Of a stretch of 64,000 bases of DNA, positions 35,353-44,801 are shown one piece after another. This DNA is from a virus, in the IMG/VR virus record IMGVR_UViG_3300048833_000100, positions 1 to 64,000 of that record. The stretch is one strand, 5' to 3'. The position numbers and the translations under genes are program-made. Numbering within the stretch: position 1 is the stretch's first letter; each line of letters opens with the position of its first letter. Below the pieces are notes generated by a model. It saw nothing but the letters and a program-made list of their open reading frames with translations. It was not told the origin of the DNA and did not search any database.

Positions 35353-36045
35353 TCAACCTCTGCTGTGTGTGGTGCCATAGGCACTGAGGGAGGTGCCGTA
35401 GGCATCTGCCGGATTGTGGGCTCCACCGGAGCGGATGAATTTGGAGAGACCCCCGAAGCCTCCGAGGTGAGCCATGGCTCGCATCCCGTCCCAGGTAACA
35501 GGGGTGCCATTGATGGTCTGGCCCACATAGCGGTCATAGCCCGCCTTGCGGATCCGGTTGTCGATGTCATTGAAGTGCCAGTTGGAGGCGGCGATCTGAG
35601 CATTGCGATCGGCCCGGAACTGCTCGCGGGTCATCTCGGGGATGACACCTGCGGCCACAGCCTCGGCACGTCGGGCCTGAGAGAACTGTAGGATGCCGTC
35701 ATGTCCGACACCGCCTGAGCCCTGCACATCGTTGTAGGCATCCCACCGACCACCGGACTCGGTGCCGATCAGGGACCGAGGCACGTTGTCGGCAAAGCCC
35801 ATGGCTGCCCAGTTGTCATTGCCGGAGCCAGGAGGCAACGGTCCCATGCCTTGGGGAGCTGGACCTTGTCCGGTCCAGCTCAGATCCTTGGCGGCGACCG
35901 CATCACGACGCTCCCTTGCCCCCTCCCCGATACTACCAAGCTGAGCCCATGCCGATTGCAATAGGCCCTGAGATCGAGCCTGGGTTGCCTGGATCATCGA
36001 GGTGATGTCAGGCAGTGGAGCCACTGGGGAAGGAAGGGGTGCCAT
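35353..36045 (-). CDS. Transglycosylase-like lysis or virion enzyme
   Basis: 230 residues. After a flexible Pro-rich N-terminus, Glu96 lies in SLIGTESGGRWDAYND and is followed by GGVGHDGILQFSQARRAEAV, the pattern of phage lytic transglycosylases (catalytic Glu, then G-x-LQ-S). The later part has HLGGFGGLSKFIRSGGAHNP. It could open the cell wall on entry or at lysis. The stop lies five bases from the portal start, so it may be a virion component. No signal peptide is visible. Confidence 0.75.
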   Translation of the reverse strand: MAPLPSPVAPLPDITSMIQATQARSQGLLQSAWAQLGSIGEGARERRDAVAAKDLSWTGQGPAPQGMGPLPPGSGNDNWAAMGFADNVPRSLIGTESGGRWDAYNDVQGSGGVGHDGILQFSQARRAEAVAAGVIPEMTREQFRADRNAQIAASNWHFNDIDNRIRKAGYDRYVGQTINGTPVTWDGMRAMAHLGGFGGLSKFIRSGGAHNPADAYGTSLSAYGTTHSRG

Positions 36046-36062
36046 GATGTGGTCTCCTTGGC

Positions 36063-36293
36063 TTAGGTCAGGCCGCCACGTTTCTTGGCCCAGAACCGCC
36101 AGCCGATCCCGGTTGCGACAGAGGCGGTGCCACTGAGGGCCATCGTCAGTCCCACGGCGGCGGCGTTGGCGACCTCCTGGACATCAATGCAGAACTGGGT
36201 TTCGGCTCGTGCAGTCAGGATGCCTGCGGTGACGAGGGCGGAGCCTGCCAGAAGCAGGATGTAGCGGATGATGAGAGCAATGGCGCCTTGCAT
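36063..36293 (-). CDS. Holin-like membrane protein, 76 aa
   Basis: Small protein with two hydrophobic segments (about residues 4-25, IALIIRYILLLAGSALVTAG, and 43-62) and a basic C-terminus (FWAKKRGGLT). AAAGGATC precedes the ATG. Placement between the transglycosylase and the GH19 endolysin makes a holin the natural reading, but function is inferred from topology and context. Confidence 0.7.
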   Translation of the reverse strand: MQGAIALIIRYILLLAGSALVTAGILTARAETQFCIDVQEVANAAAVGLTMALSGTASVATGIGWRFWAKKRGGLT

Positions 36294-36314
36294 GGGCGAT
36301 CCTTTCGGTTGGGG

Positions 36315-37010
36315 TTAGAAGGAGACTTCAGGCGCTGCGACCAGAGAGGCCTGCAGCGATGCACGGGTCTTGGGTCCGATCACACCATCCGCCACGAGGC
36401 CCTTGGCCCGCTGGTAGGGAACGACATAGCCGTAGCCGAGATAGCGCAGAGCCAGCTGATCCCAGCGAGCCAGCCGGTCAGCCAGACCGTTGGTGCCGCC
36501 GTTGATCCGCTTGGAGAGGCCCACCAAGTCGCCCTTGTCGGCGAACTTGTTCAGGCCATTGGTCGACCAGAACCACATCACCGAGAGCCCTTCCCAGGGA
36601 TCCGTATTGATGAGGTCCGGGTTTGATCGGAAGTCAGGAACTGCCAGACCGATCACCCCGGCGAGATCCTCACACCAGTCCTGATACCGGGCGATGTTGT
36701 AGCCGCCCGTGACCTGGAGAGGTCCCCTGCCCCGGTTCTTGTAACCGTCGCCATCCACCATCTTGGTGTTGCCGAGATCGGTGCGGGTGTCATACCGCTT
36801 CTGTGCCGGGGTCGGTCCCCAGATCTCCTGGTCATATTTGAAGTCGAGGGACTCATGCCCAACCTGAGCCAGCATCGGCACCAGACGGTGCGGCCGAGTC
36901 AGTCCGACGGTCTCTCCAAGCAGCTGCAGCCCCTTGTGAAGAGAGGCGGCATTGCTGCGGTTCTTGGCGCGGGTGAGCTCTACAAGAGCATCGAGGGTCA
37001 GTTCACCCAT
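36315..37010 (-). CDS. GH19-type endolysin with C-terminal peptidoglycan-binding motif
   Basis: 231 residues. The GH19 chitinase-like catalytic site is seen as Glu53 in GHESLDFKYD, with the family block YKNRGRGPLQVTGGYN at residues 90-105. The C-terminal 40 residues contain GLVADGVIGPKTRASL, the DG-x-x-G-x-x-T pattern of peptidoglycan-binding domains. It would cleave the glycan strands of the host wall at lysis. No signal sequence, so it relies on the adjacent holin. CACACC copy 7 lies upstream in the opposite orientation. Confidence 0.88.
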   Translation of the reverse strand: MGELTLDALVELTRAKNRSNAASLHKGLQLLGETVGLTRPHRLVPMLAQVGHESLDFKYDQEIWGPTPAQKRYDTRTDLGNTKMVDGDGYKNRGRGPLQVTGGYNIARYQDWCEDLAGVIGLAVPDFRSNPDLINTDPWEGLSVMWFWSTNGLNKFADKGDLVGLSKRINGGTNGLADRLARWDQLALRYLGYGYVVPYQRAKGLVADGVIGPKTRASLQASLVAAPEVSF

Positions 37011-37040
37011 ATCATGTCTCCAATGGTTCGGCTGGATTAA

Positions 37041-37063
37041 ACCACATCATACCACACCACACC
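37041..37063 (+). repeat. CACACC intergenic motif, copy 7 (opposite to the genes)
   Basis: ACCACATCATACCACACCACACC read rightward, although both neighbouring genes run leftward. Located 30 bases upstream of the endolysin start. Confidence 0.7.
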
Positions 37064-37064
37064 A

Positions 37065-37658
37065 TCATTTAGGAGGGTCCAACTGGAAGAAGACGGTATC
37101 GGTCTCCTCGAAGGCGTCGATGTAGGCGCCACCGGGTCCGAAGGGGCAGGAGAACTTCAGAGACAAGGCGACCCCTGCCCGGCCGGGCAGCAGGGTCGCC
37201 GGGGGAGTCAGGGTGAGATTCACCCGCTCGGGATTTTCGGAGAGCTGCTTGATGGCCGGCAGGGGTTCCCCTGCGAAGGCGATGTCTCGACCGTCAATGT
37301 AGATCGGCATGGCGGTGAGGAAATTGCAGAGCGTTCCCTTCCGGGTGCTTGAGATCACCATGGTCAGGTCGAGCTCTTCGCCCTTTCTCACTGGCTCGGT
37401 GACATAGCTGTGACCGGGGAGCATACGGATCAACCTATTCTCCCCGGTCACCTGGTTGAGCTGTTCCTGGAACTTCCGCAGGTCATCCCGTGTCGCCACG
37501 TTCAGATCGGCCTGCAGCTTGGCAATGAAATGGGGCCAGGCCAGCGTGAAGACAAACCCACCGACGATGCCAGAGATCGAGACGATCAGGGTGGAGAGGA
37601 AGATGGCATCCTTGACGACGGATGCGAACCGCTGAAAGCGGGAAACCGGATCGCTCAT
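37065..37658 (-). CDS. Membrane-anchored protein of unknown function, 197 aa
   Basis: One membrane span near the N-terminus (IFLSTLIVSISGIVGGFVFT, about residues 18-38), then a helix (LRKFQEQLNQVTGEN) and a beta-rich domain. The topology suits an inner membrane protein with a periplasmic domain. Its position upstream of the endolysin suggests a spanin-like or lysis role, but no spanin partner or lipobox is visible. Confidence 0.6.
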   Translation of the reverse strand: MSDPVSRFQRFASVVKDAIFLSTLIVSISGIVGGFVFTLAWPHFIAKLQADLNVATRDDLRKFQEQLNQVTGENRLIRMLPGHSYVTEPVRKGEELDLTMVISSTRKGTLCNFLTAMPIYIDGRDIAFAGEPLPAIKQLSENPERVNLTLTPPATLLPGRAGVALSLKFSCPFGPGGAYIDAFEETDTVFFQLDPPK

Positions 37659-37750
37659 GGCGCACTCCAGAAAGGGTTGGGGGGAGCCGGAGCGTTCAGC
37701 GCACAGAGGTGGTGAGGTCTTCCTATTCCCAGCATAGGCGAGTTTCCCGC

Positions 37751-37768
37751 ATCACACCAGATCACATC
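37751..37768 (+). repeat. CACACC intergenic motif, copy 8 (opposite to the genes)
   Basis: ATCACACCAGATCACATC, a degenerate copy that overlaps the stop codon of the leftward tail fibre chaperone-like gene. Confidence 0.5.
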
Positions 37769-38394
37769 AAAGCAAGCGCATCGAGAGCCGTCTGCAGATG
37801 AGACTGTGCATCCTCGGTATCGGCAGCCGCCACGATCAGCTGGATGGTGCTCTGCCGGATCTTCTCGATCGCGGCCGCCACGGGGCGCCAGAGAGCCGCC
37901 ATGTTGATCCATAGCTGCGCCAGCTCATAGGCCGTTGGCGCCGTGATCCCGACCTCCTCCACCAGGAATGGATAATCGGTCAGGGTTTCCGGCAGACTTG
38001 CCAGATAGCTGATCGCCTCAGCTTCCTTGGCCATGTAGATCATGTCCTGGCCGGGCAGCACTGTGATATATTTGCCACGAACCATCGCCACAGCCGAGTT
38101 CAGCTGGGCAACCGCCTGAGCCTTTGCCTCCGGCAGGCTCAGGCTGGGCAACAGCACAGAGGTTGTCAGCACGTCGACGGGTCCAAAGATCCCATCCACC
38201 ATCCCATAGATCACACCGTCCTCGAGCAGCCCTACCGGGACCGGCAGCTGCTCGAGATCTTTCGGGATGGACCCATCCTGTTGAAACCAGAGCATCCCCT
38301 CCGGGATCAGCTCAGGCAGCAGGGAGCTGTCATTGGCTCCCATGCTCTGGATCTCGCCTGTGGGAGAAAGAGTGACATATTTCACATTCGGCAT
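37762..38394 (-). CDS. Tail fibre assembly chaperone-like protein, 210 aa
   Basis: Encoded directly downstream of the tail fibre gene. The first 90 residues form a beta-rich domain (VKYVTLSPTGEIQSMGANDS). The C-terminal half is helical with YPFLVEEVGITAPTAYELAQ, a pattern common in small proteins that follow fibre genes (DUF4376/XkdW-like). It probably folds or attaches the fibre. Identification rests on context and the C-terminal helical pattern. Confidence 0.6.
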   Translation of the reverse strand: MPNVKYVTLSPTGEIQSMGANDSSLLPELIPEGMLWFQQDGSIPKDLEQLPVPVGLLEDGVIYGMVDGIFGPVDVLTTSVLLPSLSLPEAKAQAVAQLNSAVAMVRGKYITVLPGQDMIYMAKEAEAISYLASLPETLTDYPFLVEEVGITAPTAYELAQLWINMAALWRPVAAAIEKIRQSTIQLIVAAADTEDAQSHLQTALDALALM

Positions 38395-38401
38395 GGGTAT
38401 C

Positions 38402-41400
38402 TCATTTGAAGGTGTTGAGGGCGCCGATGAACCGCTTGCTCAATGTGGTGATAACGCTCGTTTGATCCTGTGTAACAATCCGCAAACGATAGGTGGTGTT
38501 GCCACTCGTCGTCCGCGTATCGACGCCAAAGATGTCCACCTTCCCCGACGAGGCCGAGAAGATGGCTACCGATGCCACAACCTCACCGTTGGTCACGTCA
38601 TAAATCTGGATGTAGGCAGGTTCGTTGTCGCCGTTAGCTGGGAAGTTATAGGTCACACTTCCGTGGATGACTGCAGGCTGGTTTCGCGCCCGACTGAGAA
38701 CAAGGGTTTCCAAAGTAACAGTCGTATTCCCACCAGCAGTGACCGATCCATTGGTGAAGGAGTAGTCGAACTTGGTCACCGAGTCGTCGGCGATCTTGAT
38801 CGTATTCACGGAAAGGTTGGCGATCTTGGCGTTGTTGATGATCGCGTTCCTGATCTGGGCAGATCCGGTGATGAGTTCTCCGGTCGTCACCTTGTCCGCG
38901 GTGATGGCATTGGCAGCAATCACATCGGTCGTGATCCCCTCTGGGGTGATCAGCGTCGAGCCAGCCCGCTTCTTGATGACCTCGATGTTGGTCATGTAGG
39001 CAGTGCCGGCACCCCCACCGATCCTCCCCGCAGTAACTCGCATAAACTCGGTGCCAGCGGGTGCAACTATCGGCCCAGCATCGGTTGCGGTGTAACCGCG
39101 AGAAACCTGCTTCCAATTGATGCTGTTGTAATTGCTTTCGTTCAAAATGAGTGGAGAACCAATTTGAGCACCAGCTTTATCGTAAAACCAGAACGTGAGG
39201 CGGCATGTGGCATCTCTTGAAGCACCTGCCGTTGCCATATCAAACTTGGCTGCAAACTGTTCACCACCAGTAACAGTGGCATTGTAGACGCACCTGGCAG
39301 ACTTCCCATCTGCAGAATATGCAAATTTCAGTATATGCTTGGTCGGGGAGTTGGTCCCTGCCGTAGTCCCCTCATCCGCAGCGACCACCAAGGAAGCTGT
39401 GTCTGCAATGGCATCCCACCCCCGGAGATCCCCGAAGATGAAGGAGCCGTTGGGCACCAGGTTGCCACTGAGGTCGGTCACCACCAGCTGCTGCATGGCC
39501 ACCGAGCCATCGAGCAAGATGTTTCTTGCCGCGATCCGGGCCACCGATGCCGTGCCGGCCGAACCATCTGCCGCGATCAGCTCGAGGAGGGAGACCTCAC
39601 CCCCGGCCTGAGCCTTGATGAGATACCCGGCTGAAGCTCCTTCTTGTAGACTGGAAATGGCTGTCCGGTGCTCGATGATCCCCGCCTCGACATAGGTCAC
39701 CGGGTAGATCTGGATCCGGTGGATCGTGATGTCCTTGACCGCCATGCCGCCGAACTGGGAGGCATTGTGGTTGGCCATGACGAAGATCTCACACGAGGTC
39801 ACGGCGGATAGATCCACCCCGTCCGGGATGCGGAACTCACCCGTCGCCAGCATCATCTCGCCCAGGATGACCGGCTGTGGCAGCATATCCGTGAAGGGGA
39901 TGGCCACCCGGTTGTCTGCGCCGGGGGTGTTGAAGTCAAAGAGGATCCCCGCCCCGGACAGGCTGCCACTGGTCAGGGTAAACTCGACCTCGACCTTGAA
40001 GGCGGTGGACTTCTTCTGCCCGCGCCAGAAGGTGGTCATCGTGGTGCCAGCTTGAACTCCGGCACTTACCCCCGACGAAGCCAAGTTCCAACGGAACTCG
40101 GTCCCAGTGGAGTAGACCGAGTTCGGCTGCCGCGTTGGACCCGTGTTCCAGTTTGCCCAGTTAGCCGGACAGAACTGATTGGAAAGGCACCCACTCCCTT
40201 GTGAGGTCACCCGAACGGCAAGGTCCGATGCCAGGGTAGCTGCAACTTGGGCACCTTCAGCGCCTTCCTGAGCCGAGACCGCGGCTTCCTGGGCAAGGAC
40301 GGCAAGGGCCACCTGATCTCCAGCGTCACTGGCTGCTTGGGCAGCCAACACCCTCTCATCATAGGCCTGGCTCGCAGATCCCGCCGCAGTCTCCTGTGCG
40401 GTGACCGCTTGGTCTCGAGCGGAGACTGCATTTGTCCTGGCCGTTTCTGCCAACAAACGATCGGCCTGAGCTGCCGAGGCATAGGACTCCGCCGCGGTCA
40501 CATAGCCTGCCACCTCGACGACCTGCTCGGCCACGGCACCAGCATAGGCTTCAGCATCGCTCTTGGCCTCAGCCGCCAGTCGCCACGCCCTCCGACTGAG
40601 GGAGATCTCCTGCACATCGAACCATGTGACCCGGAGATGGCTACCATCCGCCAGCTGACGGAAGTGCGGGAAGATGAACTGGGAGGCTTCTGACCCAGTG
40701 AGCAGGATCACATTCGGGAGATCGGTCACCTGATCTGGATCGGCCGTCAGATACCAGACCACCGTGACTTCTTCACCCACACCCTCGTTGCTGCTCTCCC
40801 AAACCTGGATGTCGGCGAGGGGAGCGATCCGGGTTGTGGCATTGTCCCAGGTCGTGGCTCCTGCCCAGAGGCAGGCCGGTGTGGTGGTGCCATGAGCCAG
40901 CACCCGGATCCGGGCCGAGACCTGGTAGAGCTTGTCGGGCTCGAAAGCCATTGGGTAGGCGGGACCTACTGCCGTGGAGACCGAACCATCCAGGTCGAGC
41001 GCATCCCCGAACACGGGGTCATTGGTGAGGAACCGTTCCTCTGGGACCGGGAGCTTCGGGAAGAAGGTCGTGCTGTCCGGCTCGGTGGTCCAGCTCGAGG
41101 CTGGCAACCTCAGGGTCGATCGCTGCCGCGGCTTGATGGCTTCGGTGAGCCGAGCTTCCCGGAGGTCCAGCGCCTCCATAAGGGAGTCCGTCTCCATCCC
41201 GGCAAGCACCGTGGCCAGGGTGGTATTTCCCTGGATCGCAGCCAAGGCTGCGTTGTTGATTTGGGTCTGTTGGTTTGGCAGCTCCACATCCAGGATCTGG
41301 CTGGCCACCGACTGGACATCATTCAGTTCCAGCCCGAGCTCTGCCGCCACCTGCTGGGCTGCAGCTGCCGCACTGGTCGCTTGTGCGACCGCGGCGGCAA

Positions 41401-41737
41401 CCTCTGCACTCACCCCCGTCATGACCCCGGTGGCAATCCCGGTCGTCATGTCATCCGACCAGCCGGCAAAGATACCGGGGATCTGATCCAACACATACTG
41501 GATCCGGGCATCAGTGTAGACCCGAGCCGCAAGGGTCGCTGCATAGATCGAGCTGATCGCCGAGTTCGCCGTGCCCTGCGCTGCGTCAGCATCATCCTGG
41601 GCCGCGTCGATACGGGCATTGTGGTTCAGGGCAACATCCTGGACCGTCTGCTCAAGCGAGGCGATGTCGGTTTCGATGCCGGGGAGAACCACCAGCTCGA
41701 GGTTCTCTGCCCAGGAGGCGATGTCTTCGATCGGCAT
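38402..41737 (-). CDS. Tail fibre / appendage protein, 1111 aa
   Basis: Host-binding tail component. Residues 1-200 contain long Ala/Gln/Asp-rich helices (NHNARIDAAQDDADAAQGTA), then a beta-rich domain (about 200-390). A further Ala-rich coiled stretch follows (about 395-510, many SAQEGAEGAQ-like heptads). The C-terminal 600 residues are beta-rich with jelly-roll-like segments (NLVPNGSFIFGDLRGWDAIA). The late part AITADKVTTGELITGSAQIR resembles phage host-specificity proteins. The start overlaps the stop of the adaptor gene. It replaces the N4 gp65/66 appendage position. Confidence 0.8.
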   Translation of the reverse strand: MPIEDIASWAENLELVVLPGIETDIASLEQTVQDVALNHNARIDAAQDDADAAQGTANSAISSIYAATLAARVYTDARIQYVLDQIPGIFAGWSDDMTTGIATGVMTGVSAEVAAAVAQATSAAAAAQQVAAELGLELNDVQSVASQILDVELPNQQTQINNAALAAIQGNTTLATVLAGMETDSLMEALDLREARLTEAIKPRQRSTLRLPASSWTTEPDSTTFFPKLPVPEERFLTNDPVFGDALDLDGSVSTAVGPAYPMAFEPDKLYQVSARIRVLAHGTTTPACLWAGATTWDNATTRIAPLADIQVWESSNEGVGEEVTVVWYLTADPDQVTDLPNVILLTGSEASQFIFPHFRQLADGSHLRVTWFDVQEISLSRRAWRLAAEAKSDAEAYAGAVAEQVVEVAGYVTAAESYASAAQADRLLAETARTNAVSARDQAVTAQETAAGSASQAYDERVLAAQAASDAGDQVALAVLAQEAAVSAQEGAEGAQVAATLASDLAVRVTSQGSGCLSNQFCPANWANWNTGPTRQPNSVYSTGTEFRWNLASSGVSAGVQAGTTMTTFWRGQKKSTAFKVEVEFTLTSGSLSGAGILFDFNTPGADNRVAIPFTDMLPQPVILGEMMLATGEFRIPDGVDLSAVTSCEIFVMANHNASQFGGMAVKDITIHRIQIYPVTYVEAGIIEHRTAISSLQEGASAGYLIKAQAGGEVSLLELIAADGSAGTASVARIAARNILLDGSVAMQQLVVTDLSGNLVPNGSFIFGDLRGWDAIADTASLVVAADEGTTAGTNSPTKHILKFAYSADGKSARCVYNATVTGGEQFAAKFDMATAGASRDATCRLTFWFYDKAGAQIGSPLILNESNYNSINWKQVSRGYTATDAGPIVAPAGTEFMRVTAGRIGGGAGTAYMTNIEVIKKRAGSTLITPEGITTDVIAANAITADKVTTGELITGSAQIRNAIINNAKIANLSVNTIKIADDSVTKFDYSFTNGSVTAGGNTTVTLETLVLSRARNQPAVIHGSVTYNFPANGDNEPAYIQIYDVTNGEVVASVAIFSASSGKVDIFGVDTRTTSGNTTYRLRIVTQDQTSVITTLSKRFIGALNTFK

Positions 41738-42399
41738 CAGATGAACCCTTTGTCCCGCAGTCGATCAAAGCCGGAGGTCGTATCGTCCTGCGCGAGATCG
41801 CCCTCTTCGGCGACGGCACAGAGCGCCTCGTAGCGGTTCATCAGCTGGACGCTCTTAGCCACATGGGCATCCCCGGCCATGCCGGAGAAGATCCCGGCCG
41901 CCACTCGGACCTGGAGAGCCTCCTCCAGTGCAGGCAAGATGCGGACCTGTGCTTCCAGATCAATGGGGTCCGGCAGCGCCGGATGCCCGGCCTGATATTC
42001 GATCGTGTAGCGTTCCCCGGCGACCGCACTCTCGAAGAGGATCTCGTCATGGGACAGGATCTGGATGGTTCCATCCAAGTGGTCGTGCCGGTTGATGCCG
42101 AAGGGCTGGGCCTCATTGGCCGGGGTCAGGGGATTGTCTTCCCGACCGACGGAGAGGATCTTCACCAGATCCGGGATCAACGTGCTCAGGTCATAGGACT
42201 TTTGGGTGCCGACGATCGTCAGAGTATAGAACCCTCTCCGCAGGATGAAGCGGGCATGCAGGGCTTTCAGCGCCAGCTCGATATGGGACTGGACCTTGCC
42301 CTGTTGATCCTCGGCGATGGACCCTGCCCCCTCCATTCCGATCGAAAGGGCAGACAGCTCCCCGTAGCTCAGGCGTTTGAACAGCTCTTGCAGTTCCAT
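41737..42399 (-). CDS. Head-tail adaptor-like protein (N4 gp67-like position), 220 aa
   Basis: N-terminal helix (MELQELFKRLSYGELSALSI) followed by an alpha/beta body with IQILSHDEILFESAVAGERY and a helical C-terminus. The helical start and small size match neck or adaptor proteins found between terminase and tail genes. It has the same neighbours as N4 gp67 (terminase upstream, fibre downstream). TGAACC precedes the ATG without a Shine-Dalgarno. Role inferred from place. Confidence 0.65.
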   Translation of the reverse strand: MELQELFKRLSYGELSALSIGMEGAGSIAEDQQGKVQSHIELALKALHARFILRRGFYTLTIVGTQKSYDLSTLIPDLVKILSVGREDNPLTPANEAQPFGINRHDHLDGTIQILSHDEILFESAVAGERYTIEYQAGHPALPDPIDLEAQVRILPALEEALQVRVAAGIFSGMAGDAHVAKSVQLMNRYEALCAVAEEGDLAQDDTTSGFDRLRDKGFI

Positions 42400-42420
42400 G
42401 GTTCAGCAATCCCTTCGATA

Positions 42421-42439
42421 AACCACACCACACCACACC
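42421..42439 (+). repeat. CACACC intergenic motif, copy 9 (opposite to the genes)
   Basis: AACCACACCACACCACACC read rightward, between the terminase stop and the adaptor start, both leftward. Confidence 0.7.
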
Positions 42440-42446
42440 GGGCGGG

Positions 42447-44105
42447 CTAGACGATGTAGGAGGAGAGGGTGGATTGGCCGTGATCTTCCGGTTCATCCAG
42501 CCCCCAGATACCGTCTTCGTTCTGGGATTGCGGAGCGTCCTCGGAGGGCTTCCAGGGTTTAAGATACATCAGCATGGAGACGGTGTCGATGAAGTCATCA
42601 TGCTTCGACTTGAGACCGGAGACCGTGGCCAGTTGGATCTCTTGCAGCAACTCACCCAGAACGATGGAGTTCTTCATCTCCTCGGGCAGATAGATCTTGC
42701 CCGCCTTGAACAGAGGCACCACGAGGTTGAAGCGGGCGAGCTTGTCACCCTCGGGCTGGATGCCCGGCTGCCCGTTCTTGCCCAGGGCAAAGGTGAACCA
42801 TTGGTTCCGGGTGATCATCTCATTGGTGAGCCATTGGATGAAGGCCCCCTGTTGCCCGGCGATCTCGATGCCCACCGCCTGCGGCCGATACTCGGCCACG
42901 AGGCGGAAGAGGTCATTGATTGCATGATCCATGGTCTGCTTCTTGCAGACCCCATCCACCCAGAACCAATCCCCATTGGCGTTGTAGGCCCAGACCGAAA
43001 TGACCGAGTAGTCGTTCGACTGCTTGGCCTTCGTGGCAAAGTCGGTGGTGATGTAGAAGTTGAACTTGCCCCGGTTCTGCAGCACAGCCTGCCGACTGAA
43101 CCAACGGATCTCGGTATCCTGGACCAGGCGTTCTTCGGAAGATGTGATCCGCAACATGAGCTCCTGCATGAAGGCGTTGACGGTCCCCTCCAGCACCGCC
43201 TTCTCATAGGCGGCCTTGACCATGGAGTAGGGGAAGCGATCTTCCCAGGCTCCCCGGAACTCGGCCTTGGAGCAGGGGAAGCGTTCGCAGACAGGCCAGA
43301 CGTTGACGTGCCAGGCCCCGGATTCCACCGCCTCATAGAGCACATCGCCCTTGTTAAAGGGGGTGCCGTTCCAGAGGGTCTTGCGCTTGGTCGGGTGGAG
43401 GGCGAAGTCCACGCCCTTGGTCACCGTGTCCTTGATCGAGGCCATGGCGGTTCTGGACTTGGCATCGTCATCCGAGACGAGGTCGTCGAGAACGCAGAGG
43501 GTGGGGCGCTTCCCGAAGACCTTGGAACCACGGATCCCGGACTTGGCGCCATACATCTTGATGCCCAGGCGGTTGCCGTCCTTGGACTTGAACTCAATGT
43601 AGTTCTCGGTGAACTTGGCTTCCGGCAACCATTCCTTCAGGAACTCGGAGTTGTGGTATCGGAACTCGATGTTCTGCCGGAAGTTCTTCACCCCGTTGTC
43701 CATCGAGTCGGAGACATAGAGCATCCCCTGGACCCGACCGAAGCCCTCGATCTCCCCGAAGACCCCGAGGTAGAGAGCCAGGTATTCCCCCATCAGGGTG
43801 GTCTTGGCGGCGCCCCGGAAGCATAGGTTGGCGATGTTCTGCTTCTTGCCCGCGATCTGGTCCAGCATGGCCAGGTGAACCACGGGCGTCAGGTTCTCTT
43901 CACCCTCTTCTCCGTTCACCAGCTTGATGAAGTTCAGGAAGTTCAGGGCGAAGACACTCGGCATGTAATGGCCCGAGTTCAACGAGCCATAGTCCACCTG
44001 ATTGAGCCAGTCGTCGACCGACTGTCGCACGAGGCCACGGTTCGCCAGCATGGCGGCGATGTCGACCTGATCTGGATCAGACGACGGCAGGGCCTCTTGA
44101 ACCAT
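42447..44105 (-). CDS. terL: Large terminase subunit
   Basis: 552-residue DNA packaging motor. The ATPase part has a Walker A-like loop with Lys101 (CFRGAAKTTL) and a Walker B at PTLCVLDDLV (Asp207-Asp208). The nuclease half begins with Asp355 in YITTDFATKA, continues with VDGVCKKQTM and ends with DDFIDTVSMLMYLKPW. The order and spacing are those of phage TerL proteins of the N4 type. The ATG at 44105 overlaps the stop of the preceding small gene and is preferred to the in-frame TTG one codon upstream. Confidence 0.92.
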   Translation of the reverse strand: MVQEALPSSDPDQVDIAAMLANRGLVRQSVDDWLNQVDYGSLNSGHYMPSVFALNFLNFIKLVNGEEGEENLTPVVHLAMLDQIAGKKQNIANLCFRGAAKTTLMGEYLALYLGVFGEIEGFGRVQGMLYVSDSMDNGVKNFRQNIEFRYHNSEFLKEWLPEAKFTENYIEFKSKDGNRLGIKMYGAKSGIRGSKVFGKRPTLCVLDDLVSDDDAKSRTAMASIKDTVTKGVDFALHPTKRKTLWNGTPFNKGDVLYEAVESGAWHVNVWPVCERFPCSKAEFRGAWEDRFPYSMVKAAYEKAVLEGTVNAFMQELMLRITSSEERLVQDTEIRWFSRQAVLQNRGKFNFYITTDFATKAKQSNDYSVISVWAYNANGDWFWVDGVCKKQTMDHAINDLFRLVAEYRPQAVGIEIAGQQGAFIQWLTNEMITRNQWFTFALGKNGQPGIQPEGDKLARFNLVVPLFKAGKIYLPEEMKNSIVLGELLQEIQLATVSGLKSKHDDFIDTVSMLMYLKPWKPSEDAPQSQNEDGIWGLDEPEDHGQSTLSSYIV

Positions 44106-44356
44106 CAATTCAACAAACCCTTCGGGGCTTCTTCCAGGGGCTCGGCTCCGGTCACGATGTTCGGATCATCCAGCAGGATCTGGAGCTTGGCCGCCTCGAG
44201 GAGGTAAAGGGCATCGGCACTGTTGTGACTGGAGACGACCGAGATCTCCCCATCCTTCTTCCGGCCGACCAGCACAGCCATGGCATCAAAGCAGCCGGTC
44301 TTCAGCCCTTCCTTGACCATCTGCCGCGGGGTGGGTGCCTTGCTCTTCTTGCCCAT
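44105..44356 (-). CDS. Hypothetical protein upstream of terminase, 83 aa
   Basis: Basic N-terminus (MGKKSKAPTPRQMVKEGLKT), then a compact alpha/beta part with AVLVGRKKDGEISVVSSHNS. Translation is coupled at both ends (TGAACCATG upstream, TGATG overlap downstream). It may be a small terminase helper, but no motif confirms that. Confidence 0.6.
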   Translation of the reverse strand: MGKKSKAPTPRQMVKEGLKTGCFDAMAVLVGRKKDGEISVVSSHNSADALYLLEAAKLQILLDDPNIVTGAEPLEEAPKGLLN

Positions 44357-44359
44357 GGT

Positions 44360-44746
44360 TCAGGCTCCCGGCTGGAGGCCGGTCGCACATTCACCCGCGA
44401 GGGCGGCATATCCGGCGAGGTCGACATAGTCATCGAGGTGGGCTTGTCCCTGCATGCCGCGGGCCAGCTTCAGGGAGATCATGAAGCGCCAGCCCTCGAG
44501 CTCGGTCAGGTTCTGTCCGGTCATGGCGTTGAAGATCGCCACCGTCCGAGCCATGGACCGCTCCCCACCTTCGGCGTCGCGGGTCACTGCCCGATCACGG
44601 AGAGCCTGAGCTGCGTCCTCGAGGAGCTTGGGAGCCACCCCGACCGAGGGGGTGGGTTTGTTCAGGGACTTGAGGATTTCCTGGAGCTTGTCCAGGCCCT
44701 CTTGGGGATTTGGTTGGGCGAGAACGTAGTGGGGGTGTTGGTTCAT
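44360..44746 (-). CDS. DUF6378-like protein, 128 aa
   Basis: The C-terminal half (MARTVAIFNAMTGQNLTELE, then MISLKLARG and HLDDYVDLAGYAALAGEC) matches the pattern of the DUF6378 family, which is widespread in phages and of unknown function. The ATG at 44746 has AGAAGGAGCC and is preferred to longer in-frame readings that run into the CACACC motif. Confidence 0.75.
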   Translation of the reverse strand: MNQHPHYVLAQPNPQEGLDKLQEILKSLNKPTPSVGVAPKLLEDAAQALRDRAVTRDAEGGERSMARTVAIFNAMTGQNLTELEGWRFMISLKLARGMQGQAHLDDYVDLAGYAALAGECATGLQPGA

Positions 44747-44777
44747 CTTGGGCTCCTTCTGGTTGCCCGGATATTTG

Positions 44778-44794
44778 CACACCACACCACACCA
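44778..44794 (+). repeat. CACACC intergenic motif, copy 10 (opposite to the genes)
   Basis: CACACCACACCACACCA read rightward, between the small-terminase-like stop and the leftward gene starting at 44746. Confidence 0.7.
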
Positions 44795-44801
44795 AAGCAA
44801 G

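Noticed and set aside
32465-35380. A 971-codon + strand frame opposite the portal and scaffold genes
   Set aside because: Low-complexity His/Leu/Gly translation without any family pattern, spanning several real leftward genes.
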